NCBI GenBank assembly: GCA_024364805.1
Contig: CM044489.1
Coordinates: 101,598,928 to 101,621,538 of the forward strand
Direction of reading: 5' to 3'
Length of the DNA stretch: 22,611 nucleotides
DNA from: Euprymna scolopes
Lineage: Eukaryota; Mollusca; Cephalopoda; Sepiida; Sepiolidae
Every line of letters begins with the position of its first letter. Position 1 is the first letter of the stretch. The notes under the pieces were generated by a model. That model did not search any database and was not told where the DNA came from. It saw nothing but the letters and a program-made list of their open reading frames with translations. Positions 8,914-17,289 of the stretch are shown here, one piece after another. Position numbers and translations under genes: made by a program.

Positions 8914-9115
8914 GGTGGTTGTGCACTTTTGCCACTGCGCTATTTTGAAATAGTTTTTTCAGGTTAAATTTAAACTTCACAATATCTTGTTTATATTAAA
9001 TTGTTAGGTGGAGGCACAGAATAGTTACAAAACACCATCCTCTCCCCATGTTAAGAATGGCTTTCAAAATAATAATGTTATTATTTCAGCATGGTGGCAA
9101 AAGTGCACAAGTACA
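8914..9115. mobile_element. MITE, 202 bp, 8-bp TSD
   Basis: A non-coding DNA-transposon-derived insertion. Near its ends are perfect 17-bp inverted repeats (TTGTGCACTTTTGCCAC at 8919-8935, complement at 9094-9110), set 5 bp inside the TSD on both sides. The outermost 5 bp match only partly. Its interior is AT-rich and has no open frame of note. The 8-bp duplication suggests the hAT or another 8-bp-TSD superfamily (P or Mutator-like with short duplication are less likely). The termini do not start with a textbook hAT CAGGG, so the superfamily is open. Confidence 0.7.
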
Positions 9116-9123
9116 CACTTGTG
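9116..9123. repeat. Right target-site duplication of MITE
   Basis: CACTTGTG, identical to 8906-8913. Confidence 0.75.
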
Positions 9124-9564
9124 CCCCCTCGACGTACATATCCCTGATAAATCTGCTTAGCAACAAAATCACACCCCTTCGCTGTTGAGGTCCCTAAATG
9201 CCAGAAAGCTTTCTACTCTAATGGTTTCTTCTCTCGAACAGTTAAACTTTGGAATTCCATTCCTGCTACCTGCCTTGACTGTGTTGATATGCACAAGTTT
9301 AAATGTAATGTAAACTAACATCTTGTTAATCTTTCCTAGGCATGGTCCTAAATAGTAGCCCCTTATGTCCAAGTGGCGATATGCCTTGTTAGGGGTGAAC
9401 GTGAGTAAAAAAACAAAATTTAGTGCCTGCTGATAAAGACATCATTTCTGAACCTTTCACTGAATTTTTTGTTTTACTCATTGTATATAAAAATAGTGTA
9501 ATGAAGCAATTTGTTAAAACAATTAACAACAATGGCGCTATATATGTCCAATAATATATAGTAT

Positions 9565-9930
9565 TTCGGGTGTTTCGAGGTGTTTGTGCTCTTAAATCCA
9601 AAAGAAGCACGGGGGGGGGGGTAAAAAAGTTTTGGTAATTAGGTAGGATCGAACCCGAAGCCCTGAGGCAAAGTTGGAAAATAAAATGTGAAAAAAACAT
9701 GACACGTTAACCGCTTGGTCAGCAAGAATGAGTTAGCGAAAGAAGTTTGAATTTATTTAAGTAAGAAGAGAATTGACAGGTGGCCGCACTTAATGACGTT
9801 AAGTGGAAGTCGTAGAGTTAACATTTTGTGCGAGCGTTACGAAGATGTAATCAATAGCTATTCAGCAGTTAACATTTTCTGCGGGACAGTTTTTAATGAG
9901 GTCAATAACACGGTTTGACTTTTAAATGAT
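9565..9930 (-). mobile_element. Truncated Helitron-family copy
   Basis: Collinear with the interior of the Helitron at 9932-10679. The matching blocks in order are cgggtgtttcgaggtgtttg, then gaagccctgaggcaaagttg, then gttaacattttctgcgggac, then an agtttttaatgaggtcaata block. The 3' hairpin and CTAG terminus are missing, and the copy stops where the intact Helitron begins. The two therefore lie in tandem, in the same orientation. It also holds a G-tract (9611-9621) and a tRNA-like region. Confidence 0.65.
9646..9721 (-). promoter_or_regulatory. tRNA-like Pol III promoter (A and B boxes)
   Basis: On the minus strand, TGACCAAGCGG (9721-9711) matches the tRNA A box at 10 of 11 consensus positions and is followed by ttaacgtgtc, as in tRNA-Ser/Leu-like D arms. 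GTTCGATCC (9654-9646) fits the B-box consensus, preceded by cttcggg. The boxes are about 56 bp apart, so this is a tRNA-derived head rather than a folded tRNA gene. The equivalent region of the neighbouring Helitron (about 10020-10095) is recognisable but decayed. Confidence 0.5.
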
Positions 9931-9931
9931 A

Positions 9932-10679
9932 CTAGCGGAGGGTACCCGGCGTTGCCCGGGTGTTTGTAGGTGTGTGTGTTTTTGGGTAAATAAAAAGAAA
10001 AATCGTTGGTTGTTTAAAAAAAAAACGAAGCCTTGACGCGCAGTTGGAAAATAGTAAAGTGTGAAAAAAAAAAACAAGTGCCCGTTTTTGACCAGTTATT
10101 GACGTGAACTTTGAAAGCGGGACAGTATTTACCACGAGTTGCCAGTGGCTTCTTTTTTTATACGAAAAAGCTTAATGCATATGTGGCGATCGTAAGCAAT
10201 AGATATTCATCAGTTAACATTTTCTGTGGGATAGTTTTTAATGAGGTCAATAAACCGGTTTGTTTGTTTTACCTAACTTTGGTGGAAACCAGCTCCCTGT
10301 TCATTAGGGAGAGTGTCACGTCTCAAAATGAAAGCAACTGTCTGATATGACGATAAGCTGACATTGACCAAACGTTAAATCGTTTTCTAGAAACCACTGG
10401 CCGTGGGCCAGTGTTCGAATTGAATTTCGCTTTTTTATGACGAAAAACGAAAGTAACACATGCCGATCCGAAAATGTCGAATATTTAATGTTTCAAAGTC
10501 GGGCAAATTAAATAGAGAGGCGACCACCATTGTTAAGTCATAGATATTATCATTTAGATGTGATATAAAAAGTTTTAAGAAGTTGTGAGGCGACCGATTA
10601 GTTCTCTGAAAAAAGCCTTTGGAAGACATACACAAAAAGCGAACATACATACGCACATTTTCGCTTTTATATATATAGA
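9932..10679 (-). mobile_element. Non-autonomous Helitron, complete ends
   Basis: On the minus strand the element starts with TCTATATATATAAAAGCG (from 10679) and ends with a perfect hairpin (ACCCGG, loop cgttgc, CCGGGT at 9944-9961), an 8-nt spacer and CTAG (9935-9932). The host bases are A before the TC and T after the CTAG. TC start, hairpin plus CTRR end and A/T insertion without target duplication are the hallmarks of Helitrons. The 748-bp body contains no Rep/helicase coding sequence, so it would need a partner for rolling-circle transposition. A decayed relative's end is at 1473 and a truncated relative abuts it at 9565-9930. Confidence 0.8.
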
Positions 10680-11129
10680 TGTCCAATTTTTCCAATTCTC
10701 AGGAACAAGTGTATTATCAATAATGTACAAAGATAGGAAAGCGTGTATATTTGCTGGGCACTTGGCTAGCAGTTGAAATGCAGTCGCATCTCTCTCACCG
10801 GTGTTGGAATTACTAGCGCTATTTATAGTGCTAATCGGTGTAAATTCCTCTGTTCAAGTTAGGCCAGTATAACATTAATCTTTGGACAGCTTTGATGCAT
10901 ATGGCAAAGACAGTTTTCTTTTCTTGGGCACATGACCACGTCGAGAAAATTGTAAGAAATGCAAATATTACTTGCTTCATGTAAAGTTTGGCTGCTGAAT
11001 GAGATGAGAAACCAAAATGGTAATGTCCAGACAATTTTGTCTGCAGTAATCACAAACTAACATTGAAATCTTGCTAAATTCTCACCAATTGTATGCAGAT
11101 TAGATGATCTTAGACTGTATATAAGCAAG
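10680..11129. other. No recognised gene; one imperfect hairpin
   Basis: Contains an imperfect palindrome at about 10813-10837 (actagcgctat, tt, atagtgctaat), flanked by caccg and cggtg. The short minus-strand frames around 10831-11053 overlap each other and show no domain. Confidence 0.4.
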
Positions 11130-11994
11130 CTATTTATTTATTTTTTTATTTTTTTTTTATTTTTCTTCCTTTGAAGATTGTAATGCTGGGTATGGGGCAG
11201 CCAAACCAGCTGCCAACATTGCCCCGCTTTTTTATTGAAACCAACCGAGAGCTCTTTTTAGTATCCTTGCTGTTCCCTTAAGTGCAATTGTCTGAATCTC
11301 TTTTGCACTTGGTTCTCCAGGAATATTAGTTAGGTAGGACTTCAGGTTCTTCTTCATAAGTCCTGTGGCACCTATGATAACTGCTATGATTGATATCCCC
11401 TTAAGATTCCAGTTTCTTTTCATATCATACATGAGACGTTGGTATTTGGTCTGTTTCTCCCTTTCAGCTCTGTTCAGACCGCCATCATTAGGAACACTCA
11501 CTTCAATCAAGGTTGCAACTCTCTCTGACTTATTCCATATAACTATGTGAGGTTTGACAGCAGCATTTTCAAGGTATGTGGCTGTAGGGATTACATGGTC
11601 ATAATGTATGATATATAAGTCATTTCCAACTGTTCTTTCAGGTTGATATTCTCAGGACTTGCTGCTACACTGGATGTTTAATTTTTTACTGATGGTCCAG
11701 TGGAGGTACTTGCATACTCCGTCATGTCTCGCTGTATAGTAGCTGTCCCCTAGAAGAACTTTGCAACTTGATATCAGATGACCAACACTTTCCAATTCTG
11801 TATGGCAGAACCTGCATAATGGGGGAGTTCATGTTTGAGGAAGCTGAAGTGTATGCAAGTGTTACATTGAAGCATGATGTGATCTTGAAGTTGTGCGAGT
11901 TACGACGTCTGACTCCAGAAAAAAGGATGTTGTCAATTTCCATAATTTTTAAACCAACAGATGCATTCAAGATGTCGCTATCAGCAGCAGTCAA
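11130..11994 (-). mobile_element. Third LINE type, 3' fragment with A-rich tail
   Basis: On the minus strand a C-terminal LINE protein fragment is followed by a 3' UTR containing an AATAAA signal just after the coding end (near 11232). The conserved-looking block gctgccccatacccagcatt follows, and then an A-rich tail with interspersed T (about 11165-11130). The 5' end is truncated near 11994. The domain layout differs from the RTE-like and Jockey/CR1-like copies in this window. I do not assign a clade. Confidence 0.7.
11232..11994 (-). pseudogene. LINE polyprotein C-terminus with zinc-binding site
   Basis: From N to C: an upstream part beginning at 11994 (TAADSDILNASVG...EIDNILFSG), then CRFCHTELESVGHLISSC. 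The latter is a C-x2-C-x8-H-x4-C zinc-binding site of the type found after the RT domain in several LINE groups. Then HDGVCKYLHW, then HIVIWNKSERVATLIEVSV, then REKQTKYQRLMYDM, then AVIIGATGLMKKNLKSYL, and finally ALKGTARILKRALGWFQ before the stop at 11232. That is the usual C-terminal block of this LINE type. The upstream part and the zinc site are in different frames, joined near 11830, and a stop interrupts after NIQCSSKS near 11653. The last about 90 codons (11510-11232) are in one open frame. There is no RT catalytic core in the window. Confidence 0.75.
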
Positions 11995-12082
11995 CCAGAC
12001 AGTATAAATTAAGATGACTAGTAACAGTATCTATGATGTCTGCGATGAGCAACAACCAAATTGGCAATGACGTTTGCTACTC

Positions 12083-12099
12083 AAACAAATGAACAGTTT
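12083..12099. repeat. Left 17-bp flanking direct repeat
   Basis: aaacaaatgaacagttt, identical to 13857-13873. It overlaps the first base of the 5' LTR. It is much longer than the 4-6 bp duplication expected for an LTR element. Confidence 0.7.
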
Positions 12100-12387
12100 G
12101 TTGTCTTAAGGAAAACAGAAGTCTTACCACGTGTGTGTGTTGGGCAATATCAGGTGATAAAGAGAGAGAGATTAAAGATGGCGCCGGTGGTTTTATAAGC
12201 TGCGGTCTCACAAAATCTCACCGCACACATGCAAATGAGGAGGATAGGCTGTATAAAAGCAGTCTGAGTTGAGAAATAGGATTGTGACCTTTTGACCTTT
12301 GACGATCGTTGGATTTCTAGACATGCGTTTAGGGGACCACTGTCATGAATTCTCACAAGTTAATCAACAAAATAGCAAGTTATTTCT
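12099..12387 (+). repeat. 5' LTR of small LTR element
   Basis: Aligns with 13557-13855 over its whole length. It carries an octamer-like ATGCAAAT (12229-12236) about 19 bp upstream of TATAAAAG (12253-12260), a plausible Pol II promoter. A TGG-starting stretch right after its end could be the primer-binding site. Confidence 0.85.
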
Positions 12388-12391
12388 GGCT

Positions 12392-12811
12392 ATGGCCACT
12401 GGCCTAAACAATATGATAAAGCCGTTCAGTGGCGAAGGTGATGTGGTGGCTTGGCTAAAGAAAATGGACCTAGTGGCGAAGCTTCAAAAGCTAGGTGATG
12501 TTGCCACGGTGATACCATTCTTCCTGGATGGAGATGCACTAGCCCTATACTTGGAGCTAAATGAGCAGGAACAAGATGATGCTGATGCAGTTAAAGTCAG
12601 ATTGATTCAGGCATTTGCTGAGGAGCCGTTTGAGGTGTTCAACAGATTAAAAGAGATGAGGTGGATGGGGGAATCCATCGATGTGTACACTAATGAGATT
12701 AAAAAATTGGTGAAGCTATCAGGAATTAGGAGGCAGGCAGCAGGTCACATGGCCAAGATCGCGTTTGTCACCGGTTCCCAGAGGAGATTTCCAAGAGGTT
12801 GCAGCAGGTCC
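12392..12811 (+). pseudogene. gag-like region of small LTR element
   Basis: Starts with an ATG a few bases after the 5' LTR, the natural gag start. The sequence reads ATGLNNMIKPFSGEGDVVAW, then LKKMDLVAKLQKLGDV, then ALALYLELNEQEQDD, then VRLIQAFAEEPFEVF. This is the helical capsid-like gag fold of Gypsy/Ty3-type elements (family similarity by eye). A zinc knuckle, CFECGGPHLWRDC (C-x2-C-x3-H-x4-C), follows downstream at 12951-12989. It is a fossil. Confidence 0.75.
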
Positions 12812-13556
12812 TAGGTGTCGAGACCTTGGAGGTGAGTGAGCTGCTCCCAATTGCAAAAATATTAGTGAGTACCTAACCCGTGGGTCTGTAGGAATGGCGA
12901 CAACAGTGCAGAAGGATGTGAGCCGAAGTTAGCCAAGACCGCAAAGTGCATGTTTCGAATGTGGGGGCCCGCACTTGTGGAGAGACTGCAGGCAGTTCCA
13001 CGAAAAGATGGTGTACCACAGGTGTAACCGGAGTGGTCACATGGTAGTAAACTGCATGAGTCTGGGAAACTGGCAAGGGAGAGCCGAAGCGCCGGTGGCT
13101 GCCCCGACTCAGGAATAATGGCATGCTCGTAGCAGATGCCCAAGCGCGAGATTGTTGTAGAAGGACAAGAAGTCATGGCCATGATCAACACTGGCTGTAC
13201 CACTACTGGTCGGAGGATGGAAAGAGAAGGGTGAAGTAGTGGCATTTAATGAGTTACGAGTGAAGTGTTGAGATAGTCAGAGACAACAGAGATCATCAAA
13301 CTCGGCGGTGAAGGATGAGTGAACCCCCAGGGGCGCAATGTAGCACACAGTGAAGTAGAGGACGCGTGACTGGGAGTAATACGAGCAACAACATTGCGGT
13401 AGACAGGGTACCAAGACATATTCTTGACATCAGGCCAGTTGAAAGTGAAACAGTGGAAAGCGATATGCAGCAAGAGGGTAGTGAAACACCTCGGAGGCCG
13501 AGTAGGGAAAGACAACCATCACAATGGATGTGATCTAGAGATCGGGGGAGGGGGCA

Positions 13557-13855
13557 TGTTGTCTTTAAGGAAAACAGAAGTCTTACTTCGTATGTATGTC
13601 AGGCGAGATCAGATGATGCGTGTAGGTCAGGCGATAAAGAGAGAGATTAAAGATGGCGTCTGTGCTTTTATAAGCTGTGGTCTCATGAAATCTTGCCGCA
13701 CACATGCAAATGGGGAAGATTAGTTGTATAAAAGCAACCCGAGTTGAAAAGTAGGATTGTGACCTTTGACGATTGTTGGATTTCTAGCCACGTGTTTGGG
13801 GGACCATTGTCATGACTTCTCAAGAGTTGATCAACAAAAGAATAAGCTATTTCTT
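13557..13855 (+). repeat. 3' LTR of small LTR element
   Basis: Starts TGTTGTCTTTAAGG immediately after a G-rich purine tract (13541-13556). It retains the ATGCAAAT octamer and TATAAAAG of the 5' LTR. It differs from the 5' LTR by many substitutions and one short length difference near 13600. Confidence 0.85.
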
Positions 13856-13856
13856 A

Positions 13857-13873
13857 AAACAAATGAACAGTTT
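13857..13873. repeat. Right 17-bp flanking direct repeat
   Basis: Identical to 12083-12099 and begins directly after the 3' LTR. Confidence 0.7.
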
Positions 13874-14483
13874 ATATTTTATTTTCTTCAAACTTAATTC
13901 TTTTTCTTTTTTTTTTTTAACTTTCATTCAAACCAGGCACATTGCCACTCAGATTATAATCTAAAACAAAAAGAAATTAACATCATCCCACAACATTTGT
14001 CCTTCTTATCACAACCACTCCTCTCATATGCAAATTACATTTTAAAACCACACAGATGTAAGGAGTTACTGTGATTAGAGACCAAATATATATAGGGGGC
14101 ATCTGAAGTGGCGAGTTAGGCAGCAAGATGTTTGTTTACATTAAATTTAAATTTCTGCATGTTGGTAAAATTGAGTAAACAAGGAGTAAGGAGGGAATTT
14201 CAAAGGCAAGTTAACTGTGAAAAGAAACTATTCAAGTAGAAAGTTTTGAGGATTTTTCTAATGAAAACGCAGGAATTTTTTGCTAGTTGGGTTAGTTGAG
14301 GGGGTATTTATGTTACAGGGGTACAAGTATTTATGTTGCGGGGCTAACTTTATTGAAGTACATTCTGTGGACGTAGTTGGAAAACATGCGCTGGGATGCA
14401 ACATTGTGGTGATGGGCCAGGAACTGGAACTTGGTAGGCAGTGCAGGGCTTATTATGCTAAAGACTTTTTCGTACCCTCTCCA

Positions 14484-14501
14484 AGAGAGAGAGAGAGAGA
14501 G

Positions 14502-14543
<42 letters not shown>
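14484..14543. repeat. (GA)n microsatellite
   Basis: About 60 bp of GA dinucleotides with one GACGGA interruption. Confidence 0.95.
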
Positions 14544-14548
<5 letters not shown>

Positions 14549-14664
14549 GTAGTTGGTGTAATTAAAAAAAGGATTTTTGTCAGCGTCCGTACAACATTCT
14601 AATTTCCGACCTGTTCAATTCAGTTCCACGAAATCGACTGCGCTGCTCTCTTGACTTTAGTCTG

Positions 14665-14718
14665 TTTATACCGCCTTTTCAGGGGCGAAGCCTCATTGAT
14701 ATGCAAATCAATGCAAAT
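14665..14718 (-). promoter_or_regulatory. Minus-strand double octamer and TATA cluster
   Basis: Read on the minus strand, two ATTTGCAT octamers (14718-14711 and 14708-14701) lie 30-40 bp upstream of TATAAA (14670-14665). The small LTR element's own LTR has the same octamer-then-TATA order. This may be a remnant of another LTR or a repeat promoter. Confidence 0.35.
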
Positions 14719-14904
14719 CAAACCACAGTTAGTACACCAACCCAGAAGTGGCAACAATACTCCATGCAGGGACGAATGACTGCTTTCTAGAAATAGAGCA
14801 TATACTGGCATATGTGCTAAGTTTTCTAGCTCGGTAGAGAGAGCCCACTTTAGGGAAGGTAATTGTTTTAATTATAATAAATTATAGCAAAGAACAAGGC
14901 ACAA

Positions 14905-15283
14905 AAGAAATCCAAACTCCTTTTTAAACAATAACAATGAAGAGTATTTTATTTGTGGCAGGAACTAGCATGTCAGGCTGCTAAAAGGGAAAAAGAAAAA
15001 GAAAGTTCTTTTAAGGCCGTTGAAGGTTAGTCAGTATCGTGTCGTCCCCGGCTGGATAGCAGTTGTCTCAAATCGAGACCGTCAATGCTATAGCGAGATG
15101 TCCGGTGGACAGGGGACAAAAGAGGATAGATGTTGCTAGGCTGGCGGTCCGGATCTGACTGGCTGACATTCTCGTAAGACTTTTAGGGAGCAGATAAATC
15201 AATGCGCCCTGTTAGCTTGTGGCTGGAGAACTCAGAGGGGGGCATTGATTCACAAGAGAAAATAGTTCTCTGTGACTGCTACA
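14905..15283 (-). repeat. 3' LTR of Gypsy element (left end)
   Basis: On the minus strand it begins TGTAGCAGTCACAG (15283) directly after a G-run (15285-15290) that fits a polypurine tract. It includes an AATAAA polyA signal near 14950. The left boundary is a guess. The tip (15251-15281) is identical to 18525-18555. Confidence 0.65.
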
Positions 15284-15363
15284 ATCCCCCCTGCTTAGGC
15301 TGAAAGCCGATAGAGGAGAAAAGAAATGGTACAGTTATTTTACAGTTGTTTGTGAAAAAAAAA

Positions 15364-15412
15364 ATGTTCTTGCTTTTCTGTGAAAAAATGTTCTTGCTTT
15401 TCTGTGAAAAGC
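15364..15412. repeat. 24-bp tandem duplication
   Basis: atgttcttgcttttctgtga is repeated twice with a short A run between. It lies between the end of pol and the purine tract of the Gypsy element. Confidence 0.75.
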
Positions 15413-15525
15413 TGGTTTTCCTGAAGAAGAAGAAGAAAAATGTCTTTCTTGTAAAAAGTTCTGTTTTTTTGTTTGTTTTTTTTTGAAAAAAAAGAAAATC
15501 CTAGCAGAAATTGGACAAAGGCATA

Positions 15526-16740
15526 TTAAATGTACAGAGTCTTACATAATTTCTTTGGCCAATGTACTCTACGACCACTACGTGTAGTGGTTATATAATT
15601 GTCTTTGGGTGGAGTACTCAGTTCTGGTGTATGTGTATTTTGATGCTGTGTGTAAGTAGGGGGAATGTGTGGCTCGTTTGTTTTTGTGTCTAGAAAGGCT
15701 TTTTTACTCTGTCAATAGAGACAGTTTCTCTTTTACCACTGATATCTAGGATGAAAATTTTATCAGTACATGAAAGCATGCGACAAGGGCCAGTATAAGG
15801 TGGAGTTAGGCGGGGTGGGGGCTTTCATGGCATTCTTTCTGAGAAAAACGTGAGTCCAAGATGAAATGTCCTTTGGGATCAATGATCTTATGGTCTGTTC
15901 CCTAGTGTGCATCGGTGGAAGCTTACTAAAATAAACTCGCTGTCTGCCGACATACAGAGCTGAATTGGTTGTTGTTAATTCTATCAGGGTCAGCATTTGA
16001 CCTCGCAACAATAGAGGTACTCCATAGTTCAGCTGGGGAGTATCCCAGGTCCTCCTTGATCGAAGCACGACAGCCAAGAAGGACACCCGGTACATATTCG
16101 CTTCATCACTGTTGGTCGGGGTAAGCACATAATGCTGCTTTCAATTGGCAATGGAAGTGTTCTATCCTCCACGTTAGAAGCTGGGTGATAGCTTGTTGTC
16201 CGAATCCATGTGATCCTGGACAGTTTCCTGGACAGATAGGTGAGATTCATACTGTACACCACAGTCTGTGGTGATGGTTGTAGGAACTCTGTAACGTGAT
16301 ATCCAGCCTGATATAAGGGCTTGCACTATGGATTCAGCCGAAATGTCTGTAGGGGGAATGGCTTCAGGCCACCGTGTGAAATGGTCTATGCAGGTCAAGA
16401 GATAAGTAAATCCCTGATTGCCCGACCAAGGTCCAACCAGATCGATATGAACATGACTAAATCGAGCATCTGGGGTGGTGAATGTTCCAAGGGGTGCACG
16501 GATATGCTTGTGCACCTTTGACTTTTGGCAGGATACACAGGAACGTGTCCAGGCAGTGATATCACACCTCATATTTGGCCAGAAAAATCCAGCTGTAATC
16601 AGCTTCAGTGTGGCTTTGCATCCGGGGTGTGCTAGATTGTGTAGGGTGTCAAAAACAACTATACAATGAGTCAATGGAACAAATGGTTGAGGTGAATCCA
16701 TTGAAATGTCACAAATGATCTGCGTGTCCGAGGTAGGCAC
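15526..16740 (-). pseudogene. Gypsy integrase region with GPY/F-like tail
   Basis: Reads from right to left. The HHCC zinc-binding part is seen at HNLAHPGC and CVSCQKSK. The catalytic core follows, with HIDLVGPW and TTDCGVQYES as the first and second aspartate neighbourhoods. Downstream there is a stretch with FSKLPP and THVFLRKNA, and then a GPY/F-like tail (PYTGPCRMLS). A basic C-terminus, RSGRRVHWPKKLC, ends at about 15526. Integrase would insert the element's cDNA into chromosomes. The region is broken and lies in more than one frame. Confidence 0.85.
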
Positions 16741-16914
16741 GGGCAGGTATGCGAATTTGCAAGTTGCAAATTTAGGTGACGACGGATCCTAAGTGTCCAG
16801 ACTTGGCTGGTCTAAGGCCATCTGTTGTAAGTCGATATCTAATGGGAAGGACAGAGAATTAATGGAAAAGCAGGACAAAGCGTCTGCTGCTGCATTCTGC
16901 TCACCTGAGATATG

Positions 16915-17289
16915 TCAGATATTGCTGGTAAATTGCAAAACAAAATCCAAGTGGTGCCTTTCGCGGGGAGAATATTTGTTCAGCTTAGAATGCAGTGCAT
17001 ATGTAAACAAATGGTGATCAGTGTAGATCACAAATTGATGGCCCTCGAGTGAATGTTGGAAGTGTTTCACTGCGAGGTACATTGCCAGGAGTTCATGGCC
17101 AAATGTACTGTAATGTTGTTCTGCCAGTTTCAGCTGTCTCGAAAAGTATGCAAGAGGTTGTAACTGTTGTTGGTGCTGCCGCTGCGACACTGCACCTACA
17201 GCTGTGCCTGATGCGTCAAAACCCAGTAAAAACTGGGCATCGGGTACAGGATGTGCAAGTAGAGATATTGTCGCAAGTTTTGTTTTCAC
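16915..17289 (-). pseudogene. Gypsy RNase H region
   Basis: FLLGFDASGTAVGAV carries the first catalytic aspartate region, then PLAYFSRQLKLAEQHYS, then FVIYTDHHLFTYAL carries a later aspartate, and then a HHLDFVLQF end. These are the standard landmarks of the Ty3/Gypsy RNase H. It follows the RT at 17286-17895 in the normal element order. Confidence 0.9.

Larger units (their letters stand above)
8605..9324 (+). pseudogene. LINE reverse transcriptase C-terminus, decayed
   Basis: Recognisable pieces in order are KYIEDIAKAATKKVGSLYHA, then ATIHLCMEYCSHIW, then LQPLSHRHNVAPLCRFYKY, then CSDELIALV. After the nested MITE come HPFAVEVPKC, FYSNGFFSRTVKLWNS, and a final FKCNVN before a stop. These are the post-catalytic RT thumb and C-terminal signatures of Jockey/CR1-type LINEs. 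The pieces lie in more than one frame. There is an in-frame stop after VQKRVLI (near 8792), a frame change before IGPTSS, another near 8880 before CSDEL, and a stop after PPRRTYP following the MITE. About 30 residues around WAG...LLDRVQ are missing relative to the family pattern. The catalytic core and endonuclease are absent, so this is an old, dead copy. Confidence 0.8.
8605..9411 (+). mobile_element. Jockey/CR1-like LINE, 3' fragment
   Basis: A 5'-truncated non-LTR retrotransposon. It holds the C-terminal part of the reverse transcriptase protein, then a short 3' UTR (gtagccccttatgtcc and a gtgagtaaaaaaac-like end near 9411) of the kind seen in Jockey/CR1-group LINEs. A 202-bp MITE is nested inside it (8914-9115). 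The clade is judged from protein signatures only. Confidence 0.8.
12099..13856 (+). mobile_element. Small gag-bearing LTR retroelement fossil
   Basis: Two direct LTRs of about 290-300 bp, both starting TGTTGTCTT, enclose about 1.2 kb. The interior holds a gag region, a CCHC zinc knuckle, a short piece resembling the start of a retropepsin (near 13140-13205) and a short basic stretch resembling the tail end of a Gypsy-type pol (near 13470-13530). A purine tract with long G runs sits just before the 3' LTR. No RT, RNase H or integrase core is present, so the element is non-autonomous and broken in several places. LTR divergence (by eye 15-20%) implies an old insertion. Confidence 0.85.
14401..14790 (+). 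repeat. Diverged dispersed repeat R3, copy 2
   Basis: Shares acattgtggtgatgg (14401-14415) and ggcaacaatactcca (14750-14764) with 2538-2660 in the same order. The interval is larger here because of the GA microsatellite and further sequence. Confidence 0.4.
13874..14904. other. Mixed repeats, no recognised gene
   Basis: Holds R3 copy 2 (anchors at 14401 and 14750), a GA microsatellite and a minus-strand octamer/TATA cluster. The plus-strand open frame at 14280-14549 runs into the GA repeat (Arg-Glu repeats) and is not supported as a gene. Confidence 0.45.

Noticed and set aside
13246-13723. Open frames on both strands around the 3' part of the small LTR element
   Set aside because: They overlap the 3' LTR and degenerate interior and have no domain beyond the short pol-tail resemblance already noted.
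14280-14549. Plus-strand open frame ending in Arg-Glu repeats
   Set aside because: The tail is just the GA microsatellite being translated; the front part has no recognisable domain and overlaps an R3 repeat copy.
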